Origin: Candidatus Riflebacteria bacterium HGW-Riflebacteria-1
GTDB lineage: Bacteria > Muiribacteriota > Ozemobacteria > Ozemobacterales > Ozemobacteraceae
Length of the DNA: 64,000 bases
Direction: 5' to 3'
NCBI GenBank assembly: GCA_002839445.1
Contig: PGYB01000003.1
Coordinates: 124,001-188,000, forward strand
Shown: positions 44,724-54,004 of the stretch, piece after piece
How positions within the stretch are numbered: the first letter of the stretch is position 1
Layout of the letters: every line of letters begins with the position of its first letter
Translations under genes and position numbers: made by a program
The notes under the pieces: generated by a model
Databases searched by the model: none
Seen by the model: the letters and a program-made list of their open reading frames with translations, nothing else
Told to the model about the DNA's origin: nothing

Positions 44724-46837
44724 ATCTCTCCTCCGGCCGGACCGATAACGATTCCAACATACTTTTTCATAAAGGCTGGATCTGTCGGATCAAGACTGAT
44801 GTTGTAGGTCATTTTGCCACCGCCGGCAATGTTGGCGGGATTAAGAGTGTGCGCTGCGATACCGCCGATCAGATTCATTGGCGAATTAGGATTGCTGTAT
44901 TTAATTTCGCCGCCAGCCGGGTCAAGAGCGACCAGATACGCGACGGTACTGTTCGCACCGCTGTTATTAACCGTTATCGCGCCCTTTTCGGCCATTATCA
45001 TCAGAGGCGACTCAAACGCTGAGCCCATGATCGGCTCAAAAGTACCAAGGGTAACCGGGCCATCAACAATGAGGTTGCCGCCGGTGTGGCGGCCCAGGCC
45101 GTTGGCAAGAGCGAGTCCCGTGCCGCCGGTTACGACCCTGAGAACCGCATTGCCAAGGTTCAGACGAAGCGCTGTCTTACAAAAATGCTTTTTAAGCAGA
45201 GCAGAAGCACTTTCGCCCTGCCCCGGCTTGACTTCATAACAGATGCGGCGGGCCATGCCCAGAGTCGGGTCGCTGCCGGCGGCGATCTTGTCGATCGCGA
45301 TGTTGCGCGTATCAATTCCCTCAATTTCAAGCTGAAAAGCTTTCTCGCTGGTAAGCGGTGCAGCATCGGTCGGCGGAATATCGATTTTCTGATTGGTCGA
45401 AGTATATTGCGCAATCATGTCATAAGTCTCATTGTATGAACAGTCGTCGATCTTGCTCATGATCGTGTAATAACAGATACTACCGTCATTGGTCAGCCAT
45501 TTGATCGACTGAAAAACATCTTCGAGGTCTACCAGGCTCGGGACTCCGAGTGCAGACGGCCCATTTGGCATATAAATGAGCTTTTTTTCGACAAACAGGG
45601 AGGACATGCCAGGAATAAGCGAGGCGCTGCTTCTGGCGCTGTCATAAGCAGCTGAATTCATCGAAATAACCGCCCCGACCGGCTCTTTGGTCGCGGCATC
45701 GGCCAGGTAGCAGATCTCAAGAAACCTGTCTTTGACATCGCCGATAACACGGGTGTGGCTGATCTCTGAATCCTGGGAATTCTCGCCAAACAGATGCAGA
45801 CATGAGCTTGCCCAACGGCTTTTGGCAGTAACCGGGTAGCGGTTAAACTCGCGCTGCAGCACTTTTTGCCACAACTGGCTATGCGGGCCAGTATAAACTG
45901 TTTCTGCGAAACCCCAGCGTGCGACGCTGAAGTTGACCTGTCTGCTGCCTACCGGCCAGGGGCCGAAATTAAATACCAGCGTTATTGGCTTGTCGGCTGA
46001 GGGAAAATACGAATGAAAATTCTGCCCATACTCGAGATGGCCGGCAGCACGATTCAGCAGAGATGGCCCGCCGCCCATATATATCCAGCCGCGGCTTTTC
46101 CAGACATCTTCGGGGGTGCTTGGGTTGGTGGGTCCGCCATTGACAAGAACCAGCGGGCGCGGCGAGTTGGAAATAACTTTGCCCGTATCTGGAGTAGCTA
46201 TGGTTACAGTGTTGAATTTGGTTTCGTCGCCACCTGCAGCATCGCGCAGGTAAAGATTAAACTTGGTTATCGGCAGCGGAAACGGCATGACAACACGAAA
46301 AGGTCTGGTCTCATGCCATCTTTCGGTTGCCTGGTCGACCGAGACTTCTACGGCAAAGGTAAGCATTCCGGACTTCTCAAAATCAAGATAAAAGCCGTTG
46401 CCGTCGTTGAGAGACTTGACTTCACTGACCTCTACGTTGGCCTGAACCGTTACTGCAAAGGGCTGATTGCCGGTAAGGCTGCTGCGCAGATCGCTGAGAC
46501 CGATTTGAGACATCCATTTATTGAGAATATCACTGTTAATGCTTGCTTCACTGTTATTTCTGAATGCTGTGCGCAAAATCTGGCCGGGCGCATTTGCATC
46601 GGTCGCCGGATCGGTCAGATCAAGCTTCATCTTGGCCACAATATAACGAGAAATAGACTGCGCGCACTTCATGGCACGCAGGTGTTTGAGCAGTTCGCGG
46701 CTTTCGTTGAATTTGCCACGGACGAGGTGGTTGTATGACATGATCATAATGCTCAGAATAAAAATACCGCCGAGTACGACAAAGAGCACAATACCGGCGC
46801 GACTGCCAATTCTGGTCATGGTTTTATGATTATTCAT
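44720..46837 (-). CDS. Large PilX/GspK-like protein (second set)
   Basis: The protein (705 residues from the ATG at 46837) begins with SRAGIVLFVVLGGIFILSIMIMSYNHLVRGK, an N-terminal helix of the PilX/GspK kind that lacks Glu5, then KHLRAMKCAQSISRY as in PilX. It is much larger than PilX (about 200) or GspK (about 320). The C-terminal 200 residues contain GGNLIVDGPVTLG and APLMIMAEKG-like stretches (ESPLMIMAEKGAITVNNSG), a repeat style seen in beta-helix-like regions of large pilus-associated proteins. Seventeen codons upstream of 46837 lie inside the preceding gene, so the ATG with GGGGGCAG upstream is preferred. Confidence 0.7.
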   Translation of the reverse strand: MNNHKTMTRIGSRAGIVLFVVLGGIFILSIMIMSYNHLVRGKFNESRELLKHLRAMKCAQSISRYIVAKMKLDLTDPATDANAPGQILRTAFRNNSEASINSDILNKWMSQIGLSDLRSSLTGNQPFAVTVQANVEVSEVKSLNDGNGFYLDFEKSGMLTFAVEVSVDQATERWHETRPFRVVMPFPLPITKFNLYLRDAAGGDETKFNTVTIATPDTGKVISNSPRPLVLVNGGPTNPSTPEDVWKSRGWIYMGGGPSLLNRAAGHLEYGQNFHSYFPSADKPITLVFNFGPWPVGSRQVNFSVARWGFAETVYTGPHSQLWQKVLQREFNRYPVTAKSRWASSCLHLFGENSQDSEISHTRVIGDVKDRFLEICYLADAATKEPVGAVISMNSAAYDSARSSASLIPGMSSLFVEKKLIYMPNGPSALGVPSLVDLEDVFQSIKWLTNDGSICYYTIMSKIDDCSYNETYDMIAQYTSTNQKIDIPPTDAAPLTSEKAFQLEIEGIDTRNIAIDKIAAGSDPTLGMARRICYEVKPGQGESASALLKKHFCKTALRLNLGNAVLRVVTGGTGLALANGLGRHTGGNLIVDGPVTLGTFEPIMGSAFESPLMIMAEKGAITVNNSGANSTVAYLVALDPAGGEIKYSNPNSPMNLIGGIAAHTLNPANIAGGGKMTYNISLDPTDPAFMKKYVGIVIGPAGGEI

Positions 46838-47885
46838 CAGCAACTGCCCCCTGGCTGGAAGCCTGCTTCGCGGCTGAGTTTTTAGCAATCCAGTTAAGAG
46901 TGCCCGGGTGAACGGCTACCCCGACTTCCTGCATAATGCTCAAGGCAAGAGCTGGATCGACAGGAATATTGCCAAACGCCTGATGATGCAACTTCAGGTG
47001 CGCCGCCCCTTTCAGCATGCTTTCGATAACCAGACCAACCGCCTCTTCTGAAGTATCGACGCTCGCGATCAGCATATTTGGCAAGCCGATAGTCTGCACC
47101 TCTAGCTGGGTATCGCCATAAAAACCGGCCGGAATAGTAACCGGGCGGGCTGTAGAAACTTTTGCCACAACTTTTTCGATCTCATCGGCACTGAGACTGA
47201 CCAGCGAGCACTCATGAAAAAGAACGGCATCAGAAACCGTGCGATTTGGCATGCCGGCCTGAATGGCAGCATAGCCGATGTGGCCATTGGCCAGCGATGT
47301 CAGCACAGCCTCGGGTGGAATTTCGACGCTGGTTTTGCGCCGGTACTGCCCCATGGCTTCGATGATCTCAAGCGAAGTACGCCGAGTCGATGAATTGATC
47401 TGGCCAAGAAACACGTTCGACCGGCCAGGAAATGTATCTCCCGGATCAAACCGCTCTGGCGCGCGAAGTATATGCACAACATCGTTCCAGAGGGGCCATA
47501 CCAGTCGTAATGGCGATGAAGCGTTTTCGGCAAGATTTTCTTTGATGATGCGACTCTCTGCCATAGCAAGAAAAGCCTTGCCCTGGGTCACCAGGCGCAC
47601 GTTGTCAATCGAGCCATTTGTTTCAATCGGTTTAAAAACGCCTTCGCTGCCAAGTTGAGAGTTTATCCATTTCGAGAGAATACTGCCAACCGGGTAATAG
47701 GTGCCCAGCCGATTACCGGTGGCGATCAGCTGAAAAGACGATGAATAAAGCTGTGGCGGCACTGGCGCCTCTGCCCGGGGCGGTTCAGGAACCGCCAGCA
47801 GAAGGATCGCCAGCATGGCCATTACCAGGGCAATTGGCCAGATGAAAGTAGGCAGGCTTCCACGTCGCTTGTTGTTCATCAGCAC
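46830..47885 (-). CDS. TAXI-family solute-binding protein
   Basis: The 351-residue protein has an N-terminal transmembrane or signal segment (about 11-34) and then the TAXI family hallmark ATGNRLGTYYPVGSILSKWIN, followed by ETNGSIDNVRLVTQGKAFLAMAES, conserved positions of TRAP-associated extracytoplasmic immunogenic (TAXI) binding proteins. Normally these feed a TRAP permease with large fused DctQM subunit, but no such permease is in the window; the next genes are pilin-like and a MacB-type ABC transporter. It overlaps the PilX-like start by eight bases. Possibly it acts as a sensor or lost its permease; the ligand is unknown. Confidence 0.8.
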   Translation of the reverse strand: MLMNNKRRGSLPTFIWPIALVMAMLAILLLAVPEPPRAEAPVPPQLYSSSFQLIATGNRLGTYYPVGSILSKWINSQLGSEGVFKPIETNGSIDNVRLVTQGKAFLAMAESRIIKENLAENASSPLRLVWPLWNDVVHILRAPERFDPGDTFPGRSNVFLGQINSSTRRTSLEIIEAMGQYRRKTSVEIPPEAVLTSLANGHIGYAAIQAGMPNRTVSDAVLFHECSLVSLSADEIEKVVAKVSTARPVTIPAGFYGDTQLEVQTIGLPNMLIASVDTSEEAVGLVIESMLKGAAHLKLHHQAFGNIPVDPALALSIMQEVGVAVHPGTLNWIAKNSAAKQASSQGAVADE

Positions 47886-47950
47886 AGTGTAACGTTTTTG
47901 TTCTCACATGGCAAGTCTGATGCGAGGGTCAGAAACAGGCGAATTTAGAC

Positions 47951-49189
47951 TCATTGGGCGCTATTACGTATAACCATGGCCGGGTCAGCCGAAACAATCT
48001 GAAACACCGGCAGAGCCCCCGCCAGCAACCCTGCAGATGAAAACGCCGCCAGATTAAAAGCAAGCGTTGCCCAATCAAAAGCCAAAGCTCCGCCAGCCGC
48101 GAGGGTTGGCGAAATTGCCGGCAGAGCGAGATAAGCAATTACGTATCCGGTCACCATGCCAATCATGGTGCCAGTGACCGCTAACAAGAGAGCTTCTATG
48201 ACAATCTGCTGCAAAATGCTGCTGGTTTTCCAGCCCAGCGCCCTGAGAATGGCAATGTCGCGGTGCCGCTCAACAACCGAGGCCCATTGAGAATTGGCAG
48301 CGTAAATAAGTATTATGACTAACACGACGAGAGTGATCAGGCGCAAAGTTTTCGAACTGATACCCATGACTTCTATCGCCGGAACAGAGCAATTGAACGT
48401 GTTGATCATGCCATCAGGCATCAGCTTCTCTACTTTTTTCATGGCAGTCTCGTGGTTATGCAACCCGGCGCTTTCGACGAGAAAGAGATTTGCCTGTTGC
48501 TGCAAAGGCGCGCTGAGCCGTTGATTTATCATCGCTTCGGCATCGGGCCAGTTCATAAAAACGTCGGCCCGCACAGGTCTAACCCCTGGCCTGACAATAC
48601 CGATAACTGGAAACAGCGTATCGGCGACATTGACGACCGAACCAACCTTGAGATTCCACATCAAGGCGTAAGTTTCTTCGACAAGCACGACACCACGATC
48701 ACCGGGCTGCAGAAAGGCTCCGGCAATGATATCGCGACTGGTCGCGGCCGTACCATGCAGGGCTGCTGTATCGCCAGGCTCAAAACCGCCAACACTGAAG
48801 ACATGGCCGTCCTGGCCCTGTTTAAAACGAAACAGCAGGAAGGGCGTCGCCGCGAGAACTTCAGGAATTTCGGAAATTTTGCCGGCCAGAGATTTCGGCA
48901 GCAGTCTGGTGACAACCATCGGCTCAGCAAAAAACGTCTCGTTTTGCGGGTCAAGCGGACTCTGCTCTGTCGGCACAAGAGCATCACCCGAGTAGGCAGC
49001 TGGCGAAAACGCTACGAAGTGCGTGCCCATGTAATTTATAATATCACCCTTGACCAGCATATCGGTCTTGAGAAGCAGGGTCAGCGCGAAAACGAATGCT
49101 GCCCCCAGAATATACCCGAACAGGGTGGCAAGACTGCGTCCCGGTCGTCGTAAAAGCTCGCGCACAGCGCAGCGCAGAGAATCGTTCAC
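47951..49189 (-). CDS. MacB/FtsX-type ABC permease
   Basis: The 412-residue protein has the four-transmembrane MacB/FtsX layout: an N-terminal segment (about 18-40), a large periplasmic domain (about 45-275), and three C-terminal segments (about 285-305, 335-360, 380-400). Motifs such as RELLRRPGRSLAT, GTHFVAFSPA and SVVERHRDIAILRALGWK are typical of the family, in which the transporter transduces force to the periplasm rather than carrying solute through the membrane. It overlaps the ATPase gene by four bases. It is paralogous to the permease at 49962-51266 (shared GTHF, LLFRF, FAVGGF/FSVGGF and DLIAGAFL/DIIAGAFL blocks). Confidence 0.88.
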   Translation of the reverse strand: MNDSLRCAVRELLRRPGRSLATLFGYILGAAFVFALTLLLKTDMLVKGDIINYMGTHFVAFSPAAYSGDALVPTEQSPLDPQNETFFAEPMVVTRLLPKSLAGKISEIPEVLAATPFLLFRFKQGQDGHVFSVGGFEPGDTAALHGTAATSRDIIAGAFLQPGDRGVVLVEETYALMWNLKVGSVVNVADTLFPVIGIVRPGVRPVRADVFMNWPDAEAMINQRLSAPLQQQANLFLVESAGLHNHETAMKKVEKLMPDGMINTFNCSVPAIEVMGISSKTLRLITLVVLVIILIYAANSQWASVVERHRDIAILRALGWKTSSILQQIVIEALLLAVTGTMIGMVTGYVIAYLALPAISPTLAAGGALAFDWATLAFNLAAFSSAGLLAGALPVFQIVSADPAMVIRNSAQ

Positions 49190-49896
49190 GCTGGCACTCC
49201 CTTATCCTGGGATCTGCCATTTTCGGCAACCAGGCATCTGTTGGCAAGTGTTAACACGCGATCGGCATAGTTGAGGTCAAAGGCGCCATGCGTTGCAACA
49301 AGAAGGGCGGCAGAACCGTTTCTGACTCTCGGCAACAGGAGCTCTACCACCTCACGGGCAGTTTCGGCATCGACATCGCCGGTCGGCTCATCAGCAAGAA
49401 TCAGCAGCGGATCATTAACCAGTGTGCGCGCCACCGCTACCCGCTGTTGCTGACCAACACTCAGTTCTGTCGGGTAATTGTCGAGTCTTTCGCCCAGTCC
49501 AAGTTCATGCAAAACGGCCTGGGCTTTTTGCCGGCGCTGCACCGGGCTGATGCCGCGATGCATGAGAACTGCCTCAACATTTTCTAATGCTGTCCATGAG
49601 CCAATCAGATTGAAGCTCTGAAAAATCATGCCGATCTTTTGCGCGCGCAGCTCGGCCAGCTCTGAAACAGTCATCGATTCAAGTCTCTCACCGGCAAAAA
49701 CCACACTGCCGGCCGTCTGGCGGTCAAGACCACTTAGAATGCCGAGCATAGTTGACTTGCCTTCGCCACTGCGCCCTTTGATAACGACAACTTCACCCGG
49801 GCTGATTTCAAATGACACATTCTTGAACACTTCAGTCACCGAGTTTCGTGTAGAAAAAGTTTTCTCGAGACCTTCGACTTTCAGCAACACGTTCAT
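49186..49896 (-). CDS. LolD/MacB-type ABC transporter ATP-binding protein
   Basis: The 236-residue ATPase has Walker A KGRSGEGKSTML (Gly-rich loop at about 38-47, with an unusual Glu in GRSGEGKS), signature ELSVGQQQRVAVARTL, Walker B LLILADEPTGDVD and the switch histidine in VATHG. Length and the LSVGQQQR form fit the MacB/LolD subfamily that serves FtsX-type permeases. It lies between two such permeases and probably drives a heterodimer of both. Confidence 0.94.
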   Translation of the reverse strand: MNVLLKVEGLEKTFSTRNSVTEVFKNVSFEISPGEVVVIKGRSGEGKSTMLGILSGLDRQTAGSVVFAGERLESMTVSELAELRAQKIGMIFQSFNLIGSWTALENVEAVLMHRGISPVQRRQKAQAVLHELGLGERLDNYPTELSVGQQQRVAVARTLVNDPLLILADEPTGDVDAETAREVVELLLPRVRNGSAALLVATHGAFDLNYADRVLTLANRCLVAENGRSQDKGVPA

Positions 49897-49961
49897 AATC
49901 TACTCCCCGCTCGCAACACCATCACCAACCGCTCTTAGCGATCGCTTAACGGTGGCAGCGT

Positions 49962-51266
49962 TTATTGAATTCGGCGCAAAACTTCGGCAGGATTCTGCCT
50001 GACAACCATGAGAGCAGGCAAAAGCCCGGCAAAAGAGCCGCTGCTGACGGCAAATACGACTATCGCCAGCAGCAGCTGCCAGTTCAAAATTAATGGAACA
50101 TCGGCGCTGATGCCGAGCAGACTGGTCACCGGCAATACCTGCAAGGCACCCCAGGCAAACAAAGCGCCGGCAATGCAGCCAGAAACCGCCAGCAGTAGAG
50201 CTTCAGCAAAGACCTGCGCGATAACAACACTGTTTTTCCAGCCGACAGCCTTGAGCACAGCGAGTTGGCGCCGCCGTTCTATAACTGATGAAATCTGGGT
50301 TTTGGCAGCAAACAGGGCAGCTGCACCGCCGACAAGAGCCAGAAAAAGCCAGATGGTTTTTTCGTTTAGTCCGAGAGCCTGTGAGGCTGGCACATAACAA
50401 CCGTAAGAAACCAGCGCGTCGCTCTGAACAAGACCCTTAACATCCTGCATGGCCTGTTCGTGAAGTTTTGAGCTGGCAGCCTCGATCAGTATGATGTTCG
50501 CTTCCTGAAACAGCGGGTTGCGGATACGGCGATTCATCACACGTTCGGCATCGGCAAAAAGCATGTAGACATCAGCCCGCCCTGGCCGCACGCCAGGGTT
50601 AATTATGCCGGCAACCGCGAAACTCTCAGAAGCGATGACCACCTGATCTCCCGGCTTCAGCCCGAGATTGGCGGCGTAACCCTGTTCAAGCATCACCTGC
50701 CCGGAACTGTCAGAACCGAGAAATGCTCCGGCAATCAGGTCGCTGTGCGAACAGCAGGTGGTGGCAACTGCTGTGCTCTTCGGGTCAAAACCGCCGACAG
50801 CGAAAAGGCGGCCGCTTTGGGGATCGCGAAACCTGAACAGAAGATACCCTGAGGCATCGGCCACGGTTGCGAGACGACGTATTCTGTCGACAAGCTCAAG
50901 TGTGACCAGGCGTGTCGTGTTGGTATTAATCATGAAACCTTCGTTAAGAATGTCGATCGCCTTTTTATTGCAACCTGTGCAGTTTTTGCATAATTCCTGG
51001 CATTTGGCCGGAATGATGCCACGCGCAAGTTCTGCGACTTCCTGTTCAGAAAGGGTTGTAATATCGCCACAATTTGGCAGATAAGTGACAAAGTGCGTTC
51101 CGGTGGCGGCGAGAACTTCATTCTCGGCGTAACGCGAGAATAGCAGCAGATTGGCGGTCAGCAGCATCACGGCAACCGTAATCAGGTAACTGAAAGCAAC
51201 TGCAAGAGACCTGAGTTTTTTGCGGCGCAACTCGCGCAGAGCGCATGACAGTATATCGCTGGTCAT
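49962..51266 (-). CDS. MacB/FtsX-type ABC permease with cysteine cluster
   Basis: The 434-residue permease has the same four-segment layout as its paralogue and shares GTHFVTYLP, YLLFRF, FAVGGF and DLIAGAFL. In its periplasmic domain it carries C-x3-C-x2-C-x2-C (KCQELCKNCTGCNKK, about 85-99) and a CCSH pair near residue 165, absent from the paralogue. Such clusters suggest metal binding or redox sensing. Two-permease/one-ATPase sets of this type occur in iron- and copper-linked loci of other bacteria (for example next to the P19 system in Campylobacter). It overlaps the rhodanese-like gene by four bases. Confidence 0.86.
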   Translation of the reverse strand: MTSDILSCALRELRRKKLRSLAVAFSYLITVAVMLLTANLLLFSRYAENEVLAATGTHFVTYLPNCGDITTLSEQEVAELARGIIPAKCQELCKNCTGCNKKAIDILNEGFMINTNTTRLVTLELVDRIRRLATVADASGYLLFRFRDPQSGRLFAVGGFDPKSTAVATTCCSHSDLIAGAFLGSDSSGQVMLEQGYAANLGLKPGDQVVIASESFAVAGIINPGVRPGRADVYMLFADAERVMNRRIRNPLFQEANIILIEAASSKLHEQAMQDVKGLVQSDALVSYGCYVPASQALGLNEKTIWLFLALVGGAAALFAAKTQISSVIERRRQLAVLKAVGWKNSVVIAQVFAEALLLAVSGCIAGALFAWGALQVLPVTSLLGISADVPLILNWQLLLAIVVFAVSSGSFAGLLPALMVVRQNPAEVLRRIQ

Positions 51267-51733
51267 GGCTTGCTGCCCTCTTCGATATTGTAGCCATAGG
51301 TGAGCCAGCCCTGAATTCCGGGCTGAAACTCAACTACGCTCTGATAGCCAAGTTCGTGCAAGTCTGCAATCAACGATGTCACATCGACACTTTCGAGCCC
51401 CGGGTAGACAACCAGCAGATGATCACGTGCAGGCAGGCGCTCAGAAATGCTTGCAGCTGCTACGTTATCGCAGATGACCACTGCCCCGGGGATCTTCATA
51501 TCTGCTTTCTGGTCCGCCCTGCGGTATTCAATCAGCGAAGTATTGCCTGATTTGAGGAGAATTACCAGAGTATCAGCGGTAATGACCGATCTTGGAATAG
51601 CAAAGGTTATCGACGCCAGGGCGCAGGTGCCTTCAGGGCAGCCGCCAGCACACGCGGCCGCGGGTATTGTGCGACCGCAGATAACGATAAGAAGGCTGAG
51701 TATAAAAGTGTTAAGGAGACTCTTTCGTTTCAT
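51263..51733 (-). CDS. Exported rhodanese-like protein without the catalytic cysteine
   Basis: The 156-residue protein has a signal peptide (LLNTFILSLLIVICGRTIPAAA) and then a CAGGCPEGTC cluster at the mature N-terminus. The rest fits a rhodanese fold: strand and IEYRRADQKADMKIPGAVVI corresponding to the D-x-R-x(n)-H-I-x-G-A segment, LLVVYPGLESVDV at the active-site loop and the GY-x-x-V-x-x-x-x-x-G-x-x-x-W end. At the loop where active rhodaneses have VYC, this one has VYP, so sulfur transferase activity is unlikely. It may carry a metal on the N-terminal cysteines or act as a binding module for the neighbouring ABC transporter. Confidence 0.72.
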   Translation of the reverse strand: MKRKSLLNTFILSLLIVICGRTIPAAACAGGCPEGTCALASITFAIPRSVITADTLVILLKSGNTSLIEYRRADQKADMKIPGAVVICDNVAAASISERLPARDHLLVVYPGLESVDVTSLIADLHELGYQSVVEFQPGIQGWLTYGYNIEEGSKP

Positions 51734-52427
51734 ATTGTTTTAGCATGTTTATCAGCAGCAGATTTCCGCGAGAAACTGCGCGATCAATTGGCTTGCTGCC
51801 ATCATTGGCGACAGCATCGAGCCTGGCGCCGCCAAGAATAAGAACCTGCGCAGCAATCTGTGCCAAAGAGCCACCGATGAGGTGCAGCGGGGTTTCGCCA
51901 GCGCTGGTTCTGATGTGCGGGTCTGCTCCCGATTGCAGCAGAGTCGCGATAACTCCGACCAGCCCGTTGCGGGCAGCGATATGCAGAGGAGCTTCCCCCT
52001 TGCTGTTGAGAAGGTTTACATCCACTCCGGCAGAAGCCAGCATAGCCGGTACCGTCAGCGGGCAGATGGTAAGCGGGCTGGCCGGGGGCTGTGGATCAAG
52101 GCAGAGTGCGCCCATGCTCACCGCATAGTGCAAGGCGTTATTGCCAAGATTGCAGGTCTGAGAGGCCAAAGCACCGTTTTCAAGCAGCGCCTGCACCATT
52201 TCTACCACGCCAAGAGCACAGGCGTGATGCAGCGCGGTCATTCCTGCCGAATCAGTGGCAGTAAGGTCTTGCTGCGCCTTAATCAGCCTGTTGAACATTT
52301 TAAGATCAAGACTGCGCACAGCAACATGCATGGGGTCAGCGAAAGCCGAAACTGCTGTAAAAATCACCATAAGCGAAGCGGCTATACAGAGCCCCCGGGC
52401 ATAAAGTTTTCGAATGCGGCTGATCAT
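51711..52427 (-). CDS. Exported ankyrin-repeat protein
   Basis: The protein (238 residues from the ATG at 52427, which has GGAG eight bases upstream; four codons earlier is another ATG) has a signal peptide (GLCIAASLMVIFTAVSAFA) followed by ankyrin repeats: DSAGMTALHHACALGVVEMVQALLENGA, LGNNALHYAVSMG, SKGEAPLHIAARNGLVGVIATLLQSGADP, SAGETPLHLI. The first contains a longer loop in the second repeat. Ankyrin repeats bind partner proteins; in the periplasm they can be surface scaffolds or protective partners, for example of catalase. The gene overlaps the rhodanese-like gene by 23 bases. Confidence 0.85.
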   Translation of the reverse strand: MISRIRKLYARGLCIAASLMVIFTAVSAFADPMHVAVRSLDLKMFNRLIKAQQDLTATDSAGMTALHHACALGVVEMVQALLENGALASQTCNLGNNALHYAVSMGALCLDPQPPASPLTICPLTVPAMLASAGVDVNLLNSKGEAPLHIAARNGLVGVIATLLQSGADPHIRTSAGETPLHLIGGSLAQIAAQVLILGGARLDAVANDGSKPIDRAVSRGNLLLINMLKQYETKESP

Positions 52428-52460
52428 AATTATCTCCATTTTGCCAGGTCAGCGAGAATC

Positions 52461-53228
52461 TTAGTCATTGCCGGCAAGAGGCGCTTTAAATTCAGAAAGC
52501 GGCGGGGTCGCCGAAGGCTGGCGATAGGATTCGTTAAGCCTGATCTGGTGCTCACCACCTTCGGCCAGAGGCCCGAAGTCAACCAGCAAAGGATTTGCGG
52601 TGTTCTTTTCGAATCTGATTATGTAGCCGCCAACCGGCGAAATCAACGGGTCAACCATGACTGTCGGTGAAACCGCGATTTCATCGATAAACAGCGCAGT
52701 GCCCGATGAATCGGCTATTCTGATAAATGCTTTGAGCTCTTCGCGCATGACGCAGCGATAAAGCTGGTATAGCCAGAAATTCACATCGATCTGATTTATC
52801 GCCGTGCTTTGCGCGCCCGAGACATGTATAGTTGCCGAATAACCATCTTTACCGGCCTTTTCTGCAGCCTTATGCAGAGCCACGTAATCTTCTGGCGAAC
52901 TCACCAGTTCTGATGCAGGCAAGACTCTGGCGTCGTTCCAGACCAGTTCTACCGACTGCTCGAGTATAGTGAGCGTCGATGAAGACATGGGCGTCTCGTC
53001 GAGGTAAGCACCAACAAAAGTGATCGGCCGCTCAGGTATTTTGCAGGCAGCCATTTCGGCAGCAAATTTTTTACGCAGCTGGAAAAGGGCATCAGAAAGC
53101 GCGAGAACACCAGGGTCGCCAGCTGAATCAATTACTTCTACTGTCTGCCAGACCCCGGGCTCCATGACGCAGGCATTTAGCTGACCGGCCAGCAGCAGCG
53201 TGAAGAGTGACAACAGCAGTTTTTTCAT
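52461..53228 (-). CDS. Lipoprotein of unknown function next to the first pilin set
   Basis: The 255-residue protein started at the ATG at 53228 (GAGG six bases upstream) has a signal peptide with lipobox L-N-A-C (Cys20). Another ATG four codons upstream overlaps the pilin-like stop codon as ATGA. Residues about 90-180 are mixed alpha/beta (ILEQSVELVWNDARVLPASELVSS), and the end is Pro/Ser-rich. I do not recognise a family. It follows the PilW-like gene directly, as the other lipoprotein does in the second set, which hints that each pilin set has its own lipoprotein. Confidence 0.65.
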   Translation of the reverse strand: MKKLLLSLFTLLLAGQLNACVMEPGVWQTVEVIDSAGDPGVLALSDALFQLRKKFAAEMAACKIPERPITFVGAYLDETPMSSSTLTILEQSVELVWNDARVLPASELVSSPEDYVALHKAAEKAGKDGYSATIHVSGAQSTAINQIDVNFWLYQLYRCVMREELKAFIRIADSSGTALFIDEIAVSPTVMVDPLISPVGGYIIRFEKNTANPLLVDFGPLAEGGEHQIRLNESYRQPSATPPLSEFKAPLAGND

Positions 53229-53236
53229 AAGCGGCC

Positions 53237-54004
53237 TCATGGTATGGGAAAGCTTCCGGCTGAGCGCGTCTCAACATCTACAAGCTCGCGATCAACAATA
53301 GAAGCGGTCATGGTCTCGGTAATCTGCACCTTTTGTCGTGACTTCGGGTGTTCGAGAAGCAGTTCGACTGTTAAAAAAACAGTTGGCCGCTTAATATCAG
53401 TTGTTTGTGTAGCTGCAGAAACAAACACGCCGGCGGCTGCGACATCAGGGAGAGACATTATAAAATCGCCATCGGTTCTACCGAACTCAAACCTTGCCGG
53501 ATTAGGAGAACCAATTTCGGCAGGGGTATGCGGTGGCATCTGATCCCAGACGCCAGTCAGGTATAGCTTCAGAGTCTTGTTCTTGCAGTCGAGTCCGACG
53601 CCTTTCCAGACACCAGGTCTTTCGGCCTGGCCCAGTTCATCCTGCCTTGGAACGTATGGCGAAGTAATCGAAAAATACATGATGCCGTTATTGGTGGTTG
53701 GAGCAACTTTATTGAACCAGGCGTCATTGACAACGACCGGGCTGGTAGAAACCCTGACTGTTGCACCGTTTGGAGCAACCTGATACGGGTGGTTACTTCT
53801 TTCAAGGAGATCTTTGAGACGAAGCAAAAAAGTCTGCGCGTTTTTTTGGCGTTGAACCCGCCATGAACCAGTCTCAAAGCCAGAGCGGGTGTATTCAAAC
53901 ACACCAAAAACGCTGACCATAAACAGCGAAAACACTGAGGTCGCAATAAGAATTTCAACCAGAGTGATAGCACGGCGACGCGATGTATTTTTTAACATAT
54001 TCAC
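53237..54004 (-). CDS. Minor pilin-like protein, PilW/GspJ type (first set)
   Basis: The 255-residue protein has the prepilin signature SRRRAITLVEILIATSVFSLFMVSVFG, with processing after the basic leader and Glu5 in TLVE. Size and order as the last pilin-like gene fit PilW/GspJ. A beta-rich C-terminal domain follows. It overlaps the PilX-like gene by four bases. Confidence 0.82.
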   Translation of the reverse strand: MNMLKNTSRRRAITLVEILIATSVFSLFMVSVFGVFEYTRSGFETGSWRVQRQKNAQTFLLRLKDLLERSNHPYQVAPNGATVRVSTSPVVVNDAWFNKVAPTTNNGIMYFSITSPYVPRQDELGQAERPGVWKGVGLDCKNKTLKLYLTGVWDQMPPHTPAEIGSPNPARFEFGRTDGDFIMSLPDVAAAGVFVSAATQTTDIKRPTVFLTVELLLEHPKSRQKVQITETMTASIVDRELVDVETRSAGSFPIP

